From assembly GCA_934591895.1 (NCBI GenBank), contig CAKTPP010000001.1, positions 62,001 through 126,000 on the forward strand: a stretch of 64,000 nucleotides of DNA, in the 5' to 3' direction. Positions 14,638-22,817 of the stretch are shown here, one piece after another; the stretch's first letter is position 1, and every line of letters begins with the position of its first letter. The position numbers and the translations under genes were made by a program. This stretch comes from an uncultured Oscillospiraceae bacterium (lineage in GTDB: Bacteria > Bacillota > Clostridia > Oscillospirales > Oscillospiraceae). The notes under the pieces are model-generated. The model saw only the letters and a program-made list of their open reading frames with translations, was not told the DNA's origin and ran no database searches.

Positions 14638-17115
14638 ATGCGCGGCAGCGAAAGGTTTACACAGCGGGCGTCCACGGCGATCCGAAAGGCGCACGATGCG
14701 GCGGCGGGAATGGGACACAGTTATGTGGGCACGGAGCATATCCTGCTCGGGATCATCCGGGAGGGGGAGGGGCTCGGCGCACGCATTCTGACGGACAACG
14801 CGCTCACCGACTCCGTGCTCACGCGCATGGTCACGGAGACGGTCGGGCGCGGCGTGCCCGGTACGCCGGAGCAGGGGCTCAGTCCCCGCGCGCGGCACGT
14901 CATCGAGCTGGCCGCCGAGGATTCCGGCCGCCTCGGCCACTGCTATGTCGGCACCGAGCACCTGCTCATGGGCATCCTCCGCGAGGCAGACAGCGCCGGG
15001 GCGCGCATTCTTGTGGCGGCGGGCGGCGACCTCAACAAGATCTATACGGACATCATGGACGTCTTCGGCCGCCCGGAGTATAAGCCCCGGCCGCAGCCGG
15101 GTGCGCCGCGCGCACAGCCGCGCCGCGCCGCCGAGACGAAAACGCTCGACCAGTACGGGCGCGATCTCACGGAGCTCGCCGCCGCCGGACGCATGGATCC
15201 GGTCATCGGCCGCGACCGCGAGATCGAGCGCGCCATCCAGATCCTCTCGCGCCGCAGCAAGAATAACCCTGTGCTCATCGGCGAGCCCGGCGTCGGCAAG
15301 ACGGCGGTGGCCGAGGGGCTGGCACAGCGCATTGCGGACGGCAGCGTGCCCGAGGACCTGAAGCGCAAGCGCATCGTGAGCGTGGATCTGACGGCCATGC
15401 TCGCGGGCACAAAGTACCGCGGCGATTTTGAGGAGCGCGTCAAATGCGTCCTGCAGGAGGTGCAGCGCTCAGGCAGCGTCATCCTGTTTATCGACGAGCT
15501 GCACACGATCGTCGGCGCAGGCTCTGCCGAGGGCGCGATCGACGCGGCGAACATCCTCAAGCCCGCGCTCGGACGCGGCGAGCTGCAGATCATCGGCGCG
15601 ACGACGCTTGAGGAGTACCGCAAATATATCGAAAAGGACGCGGCGCTCGAGCGGCGCTTTCAGCCCGTGCGCATCGCGGAGCCCTCGCCCGAGCAGAGCC
15701 TGCAGATCCTGCGCGGCCTGCGCGAGCGCCTCGAGGCGCACCACCGCCTGCGCATCACGGACGAGGCGCTCAGCAAGGCGGTCGCGCTCTCGGTGCGCTA
15801 TATCGGCGACCGCTGGCTGCCGGACAAAGCCATCGACCTCGTCGACGAGGCGGCCTCGCGCGTGCGCATGCAGGCGCTGGTGCAGCCTGAGCGGGTGCAC
15901 GCGCTCGAGACGCAGCTTGCCGCCGCAGCGGCGGAGACGGAGCGCGCCGTGCGCGCACAGGACTTTGCGCGCGCGGCCAGTCTGCGGGAACAGGAGCAGA
16001 AGCTGCGCGCGGAGCTGCTCGCGCAGCGCAGCCGCTGGGAGCGGGTCAATTCCGCCCCCGTGCGCGCCGTGACGGGCGAGGATGTGGCCGAGATCGTCTC
16101 GCTCTGGACGGGCATCCCGGTCGCGGGCATCACGGCGAGCGAGAGCCGGCAGCTGCTGCAGATGGAGGCGTGCCTGCGCCGCCGCGTCGTCGGGCAGGAG
16201 GAGGCGGTGCACGCGGTCTCGAACGCCATCCGCCGCAGCCGCGTCGGCCTCGGCGACCCGAACCGGCCGATCGGCAGCTTCCTCTTCCTCGGGCCGACCG
16301 GCGTCGGAAAGACGGAGCTCTGCCGCGCGCTTGCCGAGGCGCTCTTCGGCGATGAGCAGGCGCTCATCCGCGTGGATATGTCGGAGTATATGGAGCGGCA
16401 CAGCGTCTCGCGGCTCATCGGCTCGCCGCCGGGCTATGTCGGCCATGAGGAGGGCGGCCAGCTCACGGAGCGGGTGCGGCGCAAGCCCTATGCCGTCGTG
16501 CTCTTCGACGAGATCGAAAAGGCGCACGAGGACGTCTTCAACCTTCTGCTGCAGGTGATGGAGGACGGGCAGCTCACGGACTCGCTCGGGCGCAAGGTGA
16601 GCTTTCGCAACGCCGTTGTGGTCATGACCTCGAACGTCGGGGCAAAGGCCATCACCGACAGCCGCCGCAGTCTCGGCTTCGCGCAGCAGACGGGCGCGGA
16701 CGCGGGGCGCACGGATGCCGAGATCCGCAGCATGGTCATGTCCGACCTGAAAAAGACGTTCCGGCCGGAGTTTCTCAACCGTGTCGACGAGATCATCGTC
16801 TTTCACAAGCTCACGCGCGCAGACACCCGCCGGATCGCGCAAAAGCTTCTCGGCACGGTCAACCGGCGCATGGAGCGCGCGGGCGTGGAGCTGCGCGTGC
16901 CGGACGCGGCGCTCGATGCGCTCTCGGCGACGGGCTACGACCCCGTGTACGGGGCGCGGCCGCTGCGCAGGGCGATCCAGAGCACGATCGCCGATCAGGC
17001 GGCGGGCATGCTGCTCGACGGCTCGCTCCGGCGCGGCGACGTGGTCACGGCGCAGGTGCGGGAAGGAAAAATTGTTTTGACGAAAACGCGTGAACGTGGT
17101 ACGATAACGTCCTGA
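14638..17115 (+). CDS. clpC: ClpC-type AAA+ protease ATPase
   Basis: An 825-aa Hsp100 unfoldase that feeds substrates to ClpP. Two Clp N-terminal repeats occupy residues 1-145 (RFTQRASTAIRKAHDAA, GTEHILLGIIREGEG, GTEHLLMGILREADS). AAA-1 has GEPGVGKTA (about 215). A UVR-like middle segment (DFARAASLREQEQKLRAEL) marks ClpC rather than ClpB, and AAA-2 has GPTGVGKTE (about 552) and VVLFDEIEKAHEDVFN. ATG 14638 was chosen for the GAAGGAGG site 9 nt before it. The usual ctsR-mcsA-mcsB genes are absent upstream, so it is a solitary clpC. Confidence 0.95.
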   Translation: MRGSERFTQRASTAIRKAHDAAAGMGHSYVGTEHILLGIIREGEGLGARILTDNALTDSVLTRMVTETVGRGVPGTPEQGLSPRARHVIELAAEDSGRLGHCYVGTEHLLMGILREADSAGARILVAAGGDLNKIYTDIMDVFGRPEYKPRPQPGAPRAQPRRAAETKTLDQYGRDLTELAAAGRMDPVIGRDREIERAIQILSRRSKNNPVLIGEPGVGKTAVAEGLAQRIADGSVPEDLKRKRIVSVDLTAMLAGTKYRGDFEERVKCVLQEVQRSGSVILFIDELHTIVGAGSAEGAIDAANILKPALGRGELQIIGATTLEEYRKYIEKDAALERRFQPVRIAEPSPEQSLQILRGLRERLEAHHRLRITDEALSKAVALSVRYIGDRWLPDKAIDLVDEAASRVRMQALVQPERVHALETQLAAAAAETERAVRAQDFARAASLREQEQKLRAELLAQRSRWERVNSAPVRAVTGEDVAEIVSLWTGIPVAGITASESRQLLQMEACLRRRVVGQEEAVHAVSNAIRRSRVGLGDPNRPIGSFLFLGPTGVGKTELCRALAEALFGDEQALIRVDMSEYMERHSVSRLIGSPPGYVGHEEGGQLTERVRRKPYAVVLFDEIEKAHEDVFNLLLQVMEDGQLTDSLGRKVSFRNAVVVMTSNVGAKAITDSRRSLGFAQQTGADAGRTDAEIRSMVMSDLKKTFRPEFLNRVDEIIVFHKLTRADTRRIAQKLLGTVNRRMERAGVELRVPDAALDALSATGYDPVYGARPLRRAIQSTIADQAAGMLLDGSLRRGDVVTAQVREGKIVLTKTRERGTITS

Positions 17116-17144
17116 ATGTAATCTGGACGGAGGCGTACCCGAAT

Positions 17145-17600
17145 ATGGCACAGACTATGCAGACGGAAAACAAAGAGGTCTATCTTGACCCGTTTCGGTA
17201 TAATGAGTTCGTTGGCTTCAATTCTCATAACCATGTCGTCGTTACCGAGGTCGGCGACGGCACCAGCGTCGTTGAGGTAAAGCTCGCGCCGGAGAGCCTC
17301 AACCCGCTCGGCATGGCGCACGGCGGGCTGATCTTCACGCTCTGCGATGTGGCGACCGGCGTCGCCGCGCGCACCGGCGGACGCATCACCGTGACGCTCG
17401 ACAGCAGCATCCACTTCCTGCGCCGCGCCAAGGACACGGAAAAGCTCGTCGCGCGCGGCCGTGTGATCAAGGAGGGCCGCACGACCGGCCTTGTCACGGC
17501 GGAGGTGTTCAACGACGAGGGCAAGCTCATCGCGACCGCAGACATGACGGTCTACTATGTGGACGAGAACACGTACACCGATCCCGCGGCACAAAAGTGA
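17145..17600 (+). CDS. PaaI-family hotdog thioesterase
   Basis: A 151-aa single-domain hotdog protein. LNPLGMAHGGLIFTLCDVATGVAA is the conserved helix region (the Asn/His-Gly-Gly and Asp typical of PaaI acyl-CoA thioesterases), followed by ITVTLDSSIHFLRRAK and VTAEVFNDEGKLIATADMTVYYV strands. The family hydrolyses acyl- or aryl-CoA esters; the substrate is unknown. It lies 29 nt after clpC and may be co-transcribed, ending at a strong terminator shared with convergent spoIID. Confidence 0.9.
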   Translation: MAQTMQTENKEVYLDPFRYNEFVGFNSHNHVVVTEVGDGTSVVEVKLAPESLNPLGMAHGGLIFTLCDVATGVAARTGGRITVTLDSSIHFLRRAKDTEKLVARGRVIKEGRTTGLVTAEVFNDEGKLIATADMTVYYVDENTYTDPAAQK

Positions 17601-17616
17601 GCATAGAATAAGAAAA

Positions 17617-17644
17617 AGAGACGTCTCCGGACGTCTCTTTTTTT
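17617..17644. terminator. Bidirectional terminator between thioesterase gene and spoIID
   Basis: Hairpin AGAGACGTC-tccg-GACGTCTCT followed by seven T on the plus strand and preceded by five A, so it can end both convergent genes. Confidence 0.92.
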
Positions 17645-17646
17645 GT

Positions 17647-18642
17647 TCAGCCTTCGGCGCGGATGAGCGTTGCGCCGGGGTAATAGTGCGCGAGGATGTC
17701 GGCATAGCCGCTGCCGTGCGCTGCCATGACGTTTGCGCCGTACTGGCTCATGCCGACGCCGTGGCCGCTGCCCGTGACGGTGAAGGTGAACGTCCCGCCG
17801 CTGTAGGCGACGGAAAACGCCGCCGAGCGCAGGGAAAAGAGCGCGCGCACCTGCGCGCCCGTGAGCGTCTCGGAGCCGACGGGGATGCTTGCCACGCGGC
17901 CGCTGTCATCGAGCACCGGCGTGCCGAACCACGTGCCCGGATCATCGCCGAGCGCACAGTCCGGATAGCGGTCAAGCACGGCGTCGCGCACGGCGTCGGC
18001 TGCGATCCCGGCCGTGGAGACGTAGTTCGGCACGTCCTGCGCCGTCTCGGGGGAGGATACGCTCACGAGATACGGCGCGTCGCCGCTCCAGAGCGCGGCG
18101 CTGCTCTCGGTCGCCCCGGCGGACGAGGCGTGAAACACCGCGCGGATGAGCTGCCCGCCGTAGACGAGATACTGCCCGTCCGTGTCGGTGACGGCCTGCC
18201 GGATGCGCGCCATGTTGCGCGTGTAGTCTGCGCCCCACTGCGCGCGCAGTGCCTCGTCGCTCTTGTGCGCGCAGCAGCAGGTATACCGGTCGCAGACACC
18301 GGCCTCCGGATGGTTTGCAGCGCCGCCGCGCACACGTTGGAGAATGTAGGTGCGCGCGGCGACGGCCTGCGCCCGCAGCGCCTCGGGCGCGAAGGAGGCG
18401 GGCATCTCGGCGGCCACCACGCCGGGCAGCCAGTCGGCCATGGTCGTTTCGACGGGCGCATCCTCGCACAGCGCCGTGATGGGCGTCGCGCCGTCGGGCG
18501 CGACGGAGTCCGACACCGGCACGGACGGAACGGGCAGGGAAGCCTCCTCTCCGGCGGGGGTGAGCGTGACCGCGAGCCACGGGATCAGCAGCGACAGCAC
18601 CACGAGCAGCAGCGACAGCAGGAAAACCCTGCGCATCCGCAC
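17647..18642 (-). CDS. spoIID: Stage II sporulation protein D (SpoIID)
   Basis: A 331-aa membrane-anchored lytic transglycosylase needed for engulfment during sporulation. An N-terminal TM helix (FLLSLLLVVLSLLIPWLAVTL) is followed by an extracytoplasmic SpoIID domain. The region WLPGVVAAEMPASFAPEALRAQAVAARTYIL contains the catalytic Glu; later motifs are AVFHASSAGATESSAALWSG, PYLVSVSSPE and GHGVGMSQYGANVMA. GGAGG lies before the start. The usual partner spoIIQ was not recognised in the window. Confidence 0.94.
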   Translation of the reverse strand: MRMRRVFLLSLLLVVLSLLIPWLAVTLTPAGEEASLPVPSVPVSDSVAPDGATPITALCEDAPVETTMADWLPGVVAAEMPASFAPEALRAQAVAARTYILQRVRGGAANHPEAGVCDRYTCCCAHKSDEALRAQWGADYTRNMARIRQAVTDTDGQYLVYGGQLIRAVFHASSAGATESSAALWSGDAPYLVSVSSPETAQDVPNYVSTAGIAADAVRDAVLDRYPDCALGDDPGTWFGTPVLDDSGRVASIPVGSETLTGAQVRALFSLRSAAFSVAYSGGTFTFTVTGSGHGVGMSQYGANVMAAHGSGYADILAHYYPGATLIRAEG

Positions 18643-18745
18643 CGCCTCCTTTCTCTGCCCTGCGGAGGCGTTTTGTGCCTTGACGCAGGGGGGAAATCAG
18701 TATAGAATAAGCCTATTAAATATGTATTTGGACAGGTAGTTTGTT

Positions 18746-19552
18746 ATGCGCAAAAATGCTTGGGTGATCTGCTGCTGCACAGCCGTGCTGTCAGCATTCG
18801 GGATCTTTTTCCGCTGGCTGCAGGATCAGGTCAGCTTTGAGGCCGAGACCGGCCTTGCCGTGCAGGGAAGCATCTGGCCGTACGTCGTCGCGCTGATGAT
18901 CGTTATCGCCGCGGCGGTGCTGGCCGTGGTGTGCTTCCGGGTGAAAAACCAGCCGCACACCAGCTTTCCGGACACGCTTCCGGCGGCGTTCGCGGCGTCA
19001 GGGCGCGTGCACGCGGCCGGCGGTATCCTGCTCGGCGCGATGCTCGCGGTCGGCGGGCTGTGGCTTCTGCTGAGCAGCGGCACGCTCTCCGAGCCCGGCC
19101 TGCAGCGCGTTCTTGCTGTGCTCGCGGTCGTGACGGGCGCGGTATTTGCGCGCCGGATGCTCGCCCCCGGCACGCGGGAGAGCGATGCCGGTGCGCTCAT
19201 GTGCGTGTCCATGCCGATGGCGCTGCTCGTGTTCTGGCTGATCGTGAGCTATAAGGTCAACATCATCAACCCCACCATCTCCGCCTATGCGGTCGAGATC
19301 CTGGCGCTGTGCGCCGCGCTGATCGCGTTTTACGAGCTGGCGGGCTTTGCCTATGGCCGCCCGAAGGCCGTCAAGAGCATTTTCTGGAGCCAGTTTGCGG
19401 CCTTCCTGTGCATCACCGCGCTGCCGGATGACCGCGCCGGTGCCCAGCAGCTCATGCTGGTCGCCATCGCGGGCATACTGCTGTTTGAGTCATATCTGAC
19501 CGCGTCCAACATCCGGCCGGCTGTGTCCGGCCCGGCCGACGGCGCGCAATAA
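18746..19552 (+). CDS. Polytopic membrane protein of unknown family
   Basis: A 268-aa protein with about seven hydrophobic segments (for example WPYVVALMIVIAAAVLAVVCF, AAGGILLGAMLAVGGLWLLLSS, LMCVSMPMALLVFWLIVSYKV, VEILALCAALIAFYELAGFAYG). It has no recognised catalytic motif. It is the first of four consecutive plus-strand genes; the next starts 82 nt downstream after a short hairpin (GCCTGCACGGT.../CCGTGCGGGAC) that could attenuate. Function unknown. Confidence 0.75.
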   Translation: MRKNAWVICCCTAVLSAFGIFFRWLQDQVSFEAETGLAVQGSIWPYVVALMIVIAAAVLAVVCFRVKNQPHTSFPDTLPAAFAASGRVHAAGGILLGAMLAVGGLWLLLSSGTLSEPGLQRVLAVLAVVTGAVFARRMLAPGTRESDAGALMCVSMPMALLVFWLIVSYKVNIINPTISAYAVEILALCAALIAFYELAGFAYGRPKAVKSIFWSQFAAFLCITALPDDRAGAQQLMLVAIAGILLFESYLTASNIRPAVSGPADGAQ

Positions 19553-19634
19553 GCTGCGAAAAAGCCTGCACGGTTTGTACCGTGCGGGACTTTTCATATA
19601 CGGGTACCGGCCGTTACCGGAGAGGAGAACATGT

Positions 19635-20387
19635 ATGAACAATATCTTAGCCCAGCTCAACAGCGCACCCATGTATGCGATCTGCGGCGGCATCATTGCA
19701 TTTGTCGCGGCGGTGTGCGTCGTGTTTCTTGTGCGCTCGTACCGCGCGGGTCTGGCCATCGGCATGGATCCCGCGCGCATGAAGCGCGCCATCACGTCGA
19801 GCGCCACGTTCTCGGTCCTGCCGAGCGTCGGCATTCTGCTCGGCGTCATCGCCCTGTCCGGCAGCCTCGGCACGCCGTGGCCGTGGCTGCGCCTGTCCGT
19901 CATCGGCGCGCTGCATTATGAGACGCAGGTCGCGCAGGCCGCCGCCGAGCAGGTCGGCATGCACGCGCTGTCCGCCGCCGAAATGACGCCGCAGGGCTTT
20001 GTGACGATCGCCCTGCTGATGAGCTTCTGCATCATCTGGGGCATGCTCCTGTCCATCTTCTTCAACAAGCGCTACCTCAAGCGCCTCGGCAACGACGGGG
20101 CGAGATCCGCCTCCGGCGCCGGCTTCGGCGACAGCGCCATGACGGCCATGTTCATCGGCCTCGTCTGCGCGTACATCGGCAGCTACATCGGCGCGTTCGT
20201 GTCCGGCGAGGGACTGTTTACCTGCTCCGGCGACTGGACGCCGCTGCTCGTCGTGGCCGTGGCTGCGGCGGTGATGGCGCTGTTCGTGTATCTGGCCGAG
20301 AAGAAGAATATGGCATGGCTCGAGAGCTTTTCCATCGCCGGCAGCATGCTCATCGGCATGGCGGCGGCCGTGCTCGTGCGCCTGTAA
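19635..20387 (+). CDS. DUF5058-family membrane protein
   Basis: A 250-aa membrane protein. MKRAITSSATFSVLPSVGILLGVIALSGSLGTPWPWLRLSVIGALHYE matches the pattern of DUF5058 proteins (a conserved intramembrane region with small residues followed by a WLRLSIIGA-type motif). About six TM helices are predicted by eye. The start at 19635 was chosen for spacing to GAGAGGAG; the in-frame ATG at 19575 lacks a site. It is followed 12 nt later by a second membrane protein and an M20 peptidase, suggesting a two-subunit transporter working with the peptidase. Confidence 0.75.
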   Translation: MNNILAQLNSAPMYAICGGIIAFVAAVCVVFLVRSYRAGLAIGMDPARMKRAITSSATFSVLPSVGILLGVIALSGSLGTPWPWLRLSVIGALHYETQVAQAAAEQVGMHALSAAEMTPQGFVTIALLMSFCIIWGMLLSIFFNKRYLKRLGNDGARSASGAGFGDSAMTAMFIGLVCAYIGSYIGAFVSGEGLFTCSGDWTPLLVVAVAAAVMALFVYLAEKKNMAWLESFSIAGSMLIGMAAAVLVRL

Positions 20388-20399
20388 GGAGGGAACATC

Positions 20400-21095
20400 A
20401 TGAACGAAACCGAACGCAAAGCATATCTGGAGCAGTTCAACCGCCGGACGCACGTCCTCGGCCGCATCGTGAGCGCGATCACGCTCGTGCTGCTCGTCGG
20501 CGCGCCGTTTCTCATCGGCACGTTTCTCGGCGCGATGCCCGATCTGGGCGCCGTCGGCAAGGGCTTTTTGTCCGTCGGCCTCGTGTGGGCGGTCAGCAGC
20601 GTGGCGGAGTTTCTCATCTACACGCCCATGCTCGGCGCCGGCGGCGGCTATCTTGCCTTCATCACCGGCAACCTCATCAACATGAAGATCCCGTGCGCGG
20701 TCAACGCGCGCGACATCGCCGGCACCAAAACCGGCACCGCGGAAAACGAGATCATATCGACGCTCTCGATCGCGACGTCCTCGCTCGTGACCATCGTCGT
20801 GCTCGCGCTCGGCGTGGCGCTGCTCGTGCCGCTGCAGCCCGTACTGCAGAGCCCCGTGCTCCAGCCGGCGTTTGCAAACGTCGTCCCCGCGCTCTTCGGC
20901 GCGATGGCGTATCAGTACTTCCGCAAGAACGTGCAGGTCGCCGTCGCTCCGCTGGTCGTGATGAGCCTGCTGTTCATGCTCGTCCCGTCGCTGACGGGCT
21001 CGACGAGCTTCATGATCATTCCGAGCGGCGCATTGGCCATCGGCATTGCCTACAGCATGTACCGCAAGCAGAAAAAGGAGGCAGAGGTCAAATGA
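20400..21095 (+). CDS. Membrane protein, probable partner of the DUF5058 protein
   Basis: A 231-aa polytopic protein with about six TM segments. A glycine-rich motif MLGAGGGYLAFITGNLINMKIPCAVNARDIAG lies between TM segments and could form a substrate path; GSTSFMIIPSGALAIGIAYSMYRKQKK ends the protein with a cytoplasmic basic tail. GGAGG precedes the start. Its stop overlaps the M20 peptidase start (ATGA), so the two are translated together. The family is not named here; a transport role is inferred from topology and context. Confidence 0.7.
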   Translation: MNETERKAYLEQFNRRTHVLGRIVSAITLVLLVGAPFLIGTFLGAMPDLGAVGKGFLSVGLVWAVSSVAEFLIYTPMLGAGGGYLAFITGNLINMKIPCAVNARDIAGTKTGTAENEIISTLSIATSSLVTIVVLALGVALLVPLQPVLQSPVLQPAFANVVPALFGAMAYQYFRKNVQVAVAPLVVMSLLFMLVPSLTGSTSFMIIPSGALAIGIAYSMYRKQKKEAEVK

Positions 21096-22525
21096 AATTC
21101 CGACCCGGATATCTTGCGCTCGCGCCGCTGGCCCCGCTGGGAGCGGCCGTGGCGCACGCCGCGCTCACACCGCGCAAAACGTCCGATTATCAGCCGCAGC
21201 CGGATCCCGGCCGTGCCATGGCCTACGCCGAGAAGCTCTCGGCCATGATCCGCTGCGACACCACGTCACATGCCAACGTCCGCGAGCCGGAGAAGTTCGA
21301 GCGCTTCCATGCCCTGCTGGCTGAGCTGTTTCCGCTCGTGCATGAAAAGCTCGAGCGCACGGACATCGACGGCAACCTGCTCTACTACTGGAAGGGCAGA
21401 GCGCACGACCGTCCGATCGTGCTCATGAGCCATCAGGACGTCGTGCCCGCCGAGGGCACGTGGACGCACGCACCGTTTTCCGGCGACATTGCCGATGGGA
21501 AGGTCTGGGGGCGCGGCGCGTCGGACACAAAGTGCTCGGTCATGGCGTTTTTCCAGGCGGCCGAGGAGCTGCTCGCTGCCGGATATGAGCCCGCCAACGA
21601 TGTCTACATCGCCTCGTCCTGCACGGAGGAATGGGCAGGCGACGGCGCACCGAAGCTCGTCGCCGAGCTCAAGCGCCGCGGCGTGCGGCCGTTTCTCGTC
21701 TGCGACGAGGGCGGCGGCATCATTTCCGAGCCGATCGCCGGCATCCCCGGCAACTTTGCCATGGTGGGCGTGTTTGAAAAGGGCAAGGCGGACGTGAAGT
21801 TCACCGCCCGCAGCACCGGCGGCCACGCCAGCGCTCCGACGGCGAACACCCCCATCGCGCGCCTGTCCGCGTTCGTGACGGACGTGGAAAAGCACGACCC
21901 GTTCCGCAGAAAGTTCCTGCCGGAGGTCACCGCCATGTTCACGCGCCTTGCGCCCTATGCGCCGTTCGGTCTGCGGCTCGTGATGGGCAACCTCTGGCTG
22001 TTTGCCCCGCTGATGAAGGTCGTGCTGCCGCTCGTGTCGGCGCAGGCCGGCGCGATGCTGCACACGACGATCGCCTTCACGATGCAGTCCGGCTCGGATG
22101 CGTACAATGTCCTGCCGCAGGAGGCGACGCTCGGCGCGAATATGCGCTTCATCCCGCATCAGGGCGAGCAGGAGAGCCTTGCCGTCATCCGCCGGCTCGC
22201 CGAAAAGCACGGCCTGGAGATGGAGGTCCTGCACACGAACGACTACTCCGAGCCTGTGGACATCCACGGCGCGGCGTTCCGTCAGGTGGAGCAGGTCATC
22301 GGCGAGACCTTCCCGGGGCTGCCCGTGAGTCCCTATGTCATGACCGGCGCGACGGATGCCCACTTCTATCAGGAGATCTGCGACAGCTGCGTTCGCTTTG
22401 CACCCGTGATCTACGGCCCCGAGCAGATGAAGGGCATGCACGGCCTTGACGAGAACATTGAGTATAACTGTCTGCCCGGCGCGGTCGATTTCTACAAGAA
22501 CCTGATCCGCGCGCAGGAGCGATAG
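21092..22525 (+). CDS. M20-family metallopeptidase (PM20D1/carboxypeptidase S-like)
   Basis: A 477-aa di-zinc peptidase. Metal and catalytic motifs are in order: VLMSHQDVVPAEG (His, Asp), GRGASDTKCSVMAFFQA (bridging Asp), SSCTEEWAGDGA (catalytic Glu pair), VCDEGGG and GMHGLDENIEY (final His). The lid dimerisation domain begins near KADVKFTARSTGGHASAPTANTP. An N-terminal hydrophobic segment (LALAPLAPLGAAVAHAAL) suggests membrane anchoring, as in eukaryotic PM20D1/CPS1. The start ATG overlaps the upstream gene's TGA. With the two membrane proteins it may take up and cleave an N-acyl amino acid or dipeptide; the substrate is unknown. Confidence 0.9.
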   Translation: MKFRPGYLALAPLAPLGAAVAHAALTPRKTSDYQPQPDPGRAMAYAEKLSAMIRCDTTSHANVREPEKFERFHALLAELFPLVHEKLERTDIDGNLLYYWKGRAHDRPIVLMSHQDVVPAEGTWTHAPFSGDIADGKVWGRGASDTKCSVMAFFQAAEELLAAGYEPANDVYIASSCTEEWAGDGAPKLVAELKRRGVRPFLVCDEGGGIISEPIAGIPGNFAMVGVFEKGKADVKFTARSTGGHASAPTANTPIARLSAFVTDVEKHDPFRRKFLPEVTAMFTRLAPYAPFGLRLVMGNLWLFAPLMKVVLPLVSAQAGAMLHTTIAFTMQSGSDAYNVLPQEATLGANMRFIPHQGEQESLAVIRRLAEKHGLEMEVLHTNDYSEPVDIHGAAFRQVEQVIGETFPGLPVSPYVMTGATDAHFYQEICDSCVRFAPVIYGPEQMKGMHGLDENIEYNCLPGAVDFYKNLIRAQER

Positions 22526-22539
22526 CCCGAACACAAAAA

Positions 22540-22574
22540 GCAAACCGCCCCGGTGAAAACCGGGGCGGTTTGCT
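22540..22574. terminator. M20-operon terminator, left copy (repeat A)
   Basis: Fifteen-base arms (GCAAACCGCCCCGGT type) form a hairpin 15 nt after the M20 stop. It is repeated with one base change at 22771-22805 on the other side of the 196-bp element. Confidence 0.85.
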
Positions 22575-22770
22575 CAGCTTGTCATAGAACCTCGTAGAGT
22601 TTGCGCCCGCAGGCGCAAAGAAGGTCCAATCATTTTCTTCGGCGACATGTGCGGCGAAGAAAATACTTCTCAGGCTGCAAGTGTGGAATTTGTGCGCCGG
22701 CGGCGCACAAATTATGCGCGCAGCAGACTGTAACCCCCTTGTCAAAAAGTAATACTTTTTGACAGACTCA
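22575..22770 (+). repeat. Terminator-associated hairpin element, copy A
   Basis: A 196-bp non-coding element. It starts CAGCTTGTCATAGAACCTCG and holds: hairpin 1 (arms TTTGCGCC/GGCGCAAA); hairpin 2 (ATTTTCTTCG/CGAAGAAAAT around a conserved loop with ACATGT); hairpin 3 (12-bp AATTTGTGCGCC and its complement); and hairpin 4 (GTCAAAAAGTA/TACTTTTTGAC). It ends GACAGACTCA. Hairpin 3 is unlike that of the other copies but equally complementary. Confidence 0.88.
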
Positions 22771-22805
22771 GCAAACCGCCCCGGTAAAAACCGGGGCGGT
22801 TTGCT
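22771..22805. terminator. Duplicated terminator hairpin, right copy (repeat A)
   Basis: Repeats 22540-22574 with a single G-to-A change in the loop. It lies 12 nt from the stop of the convergent FakA-like gene and probably ends that transcript. Confidence 0.85.
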
Positions 22806-22817
22806 GTGATGCACGCT

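Noticed and set aside
20315..21091. Longer N-terminus for the M20 peptidase
   Set aside because: It runs out of frame through two membrane protein genes; the ATG at 21092 overlaps the upstream stop and fits the family start.
22575..22770. Repeat element as a CRISPR unit, group II intron or IS
   Set aside because: No regular spacers, no domain V/VI or reverse transcriptase, no transposase; it is too short and too structured.
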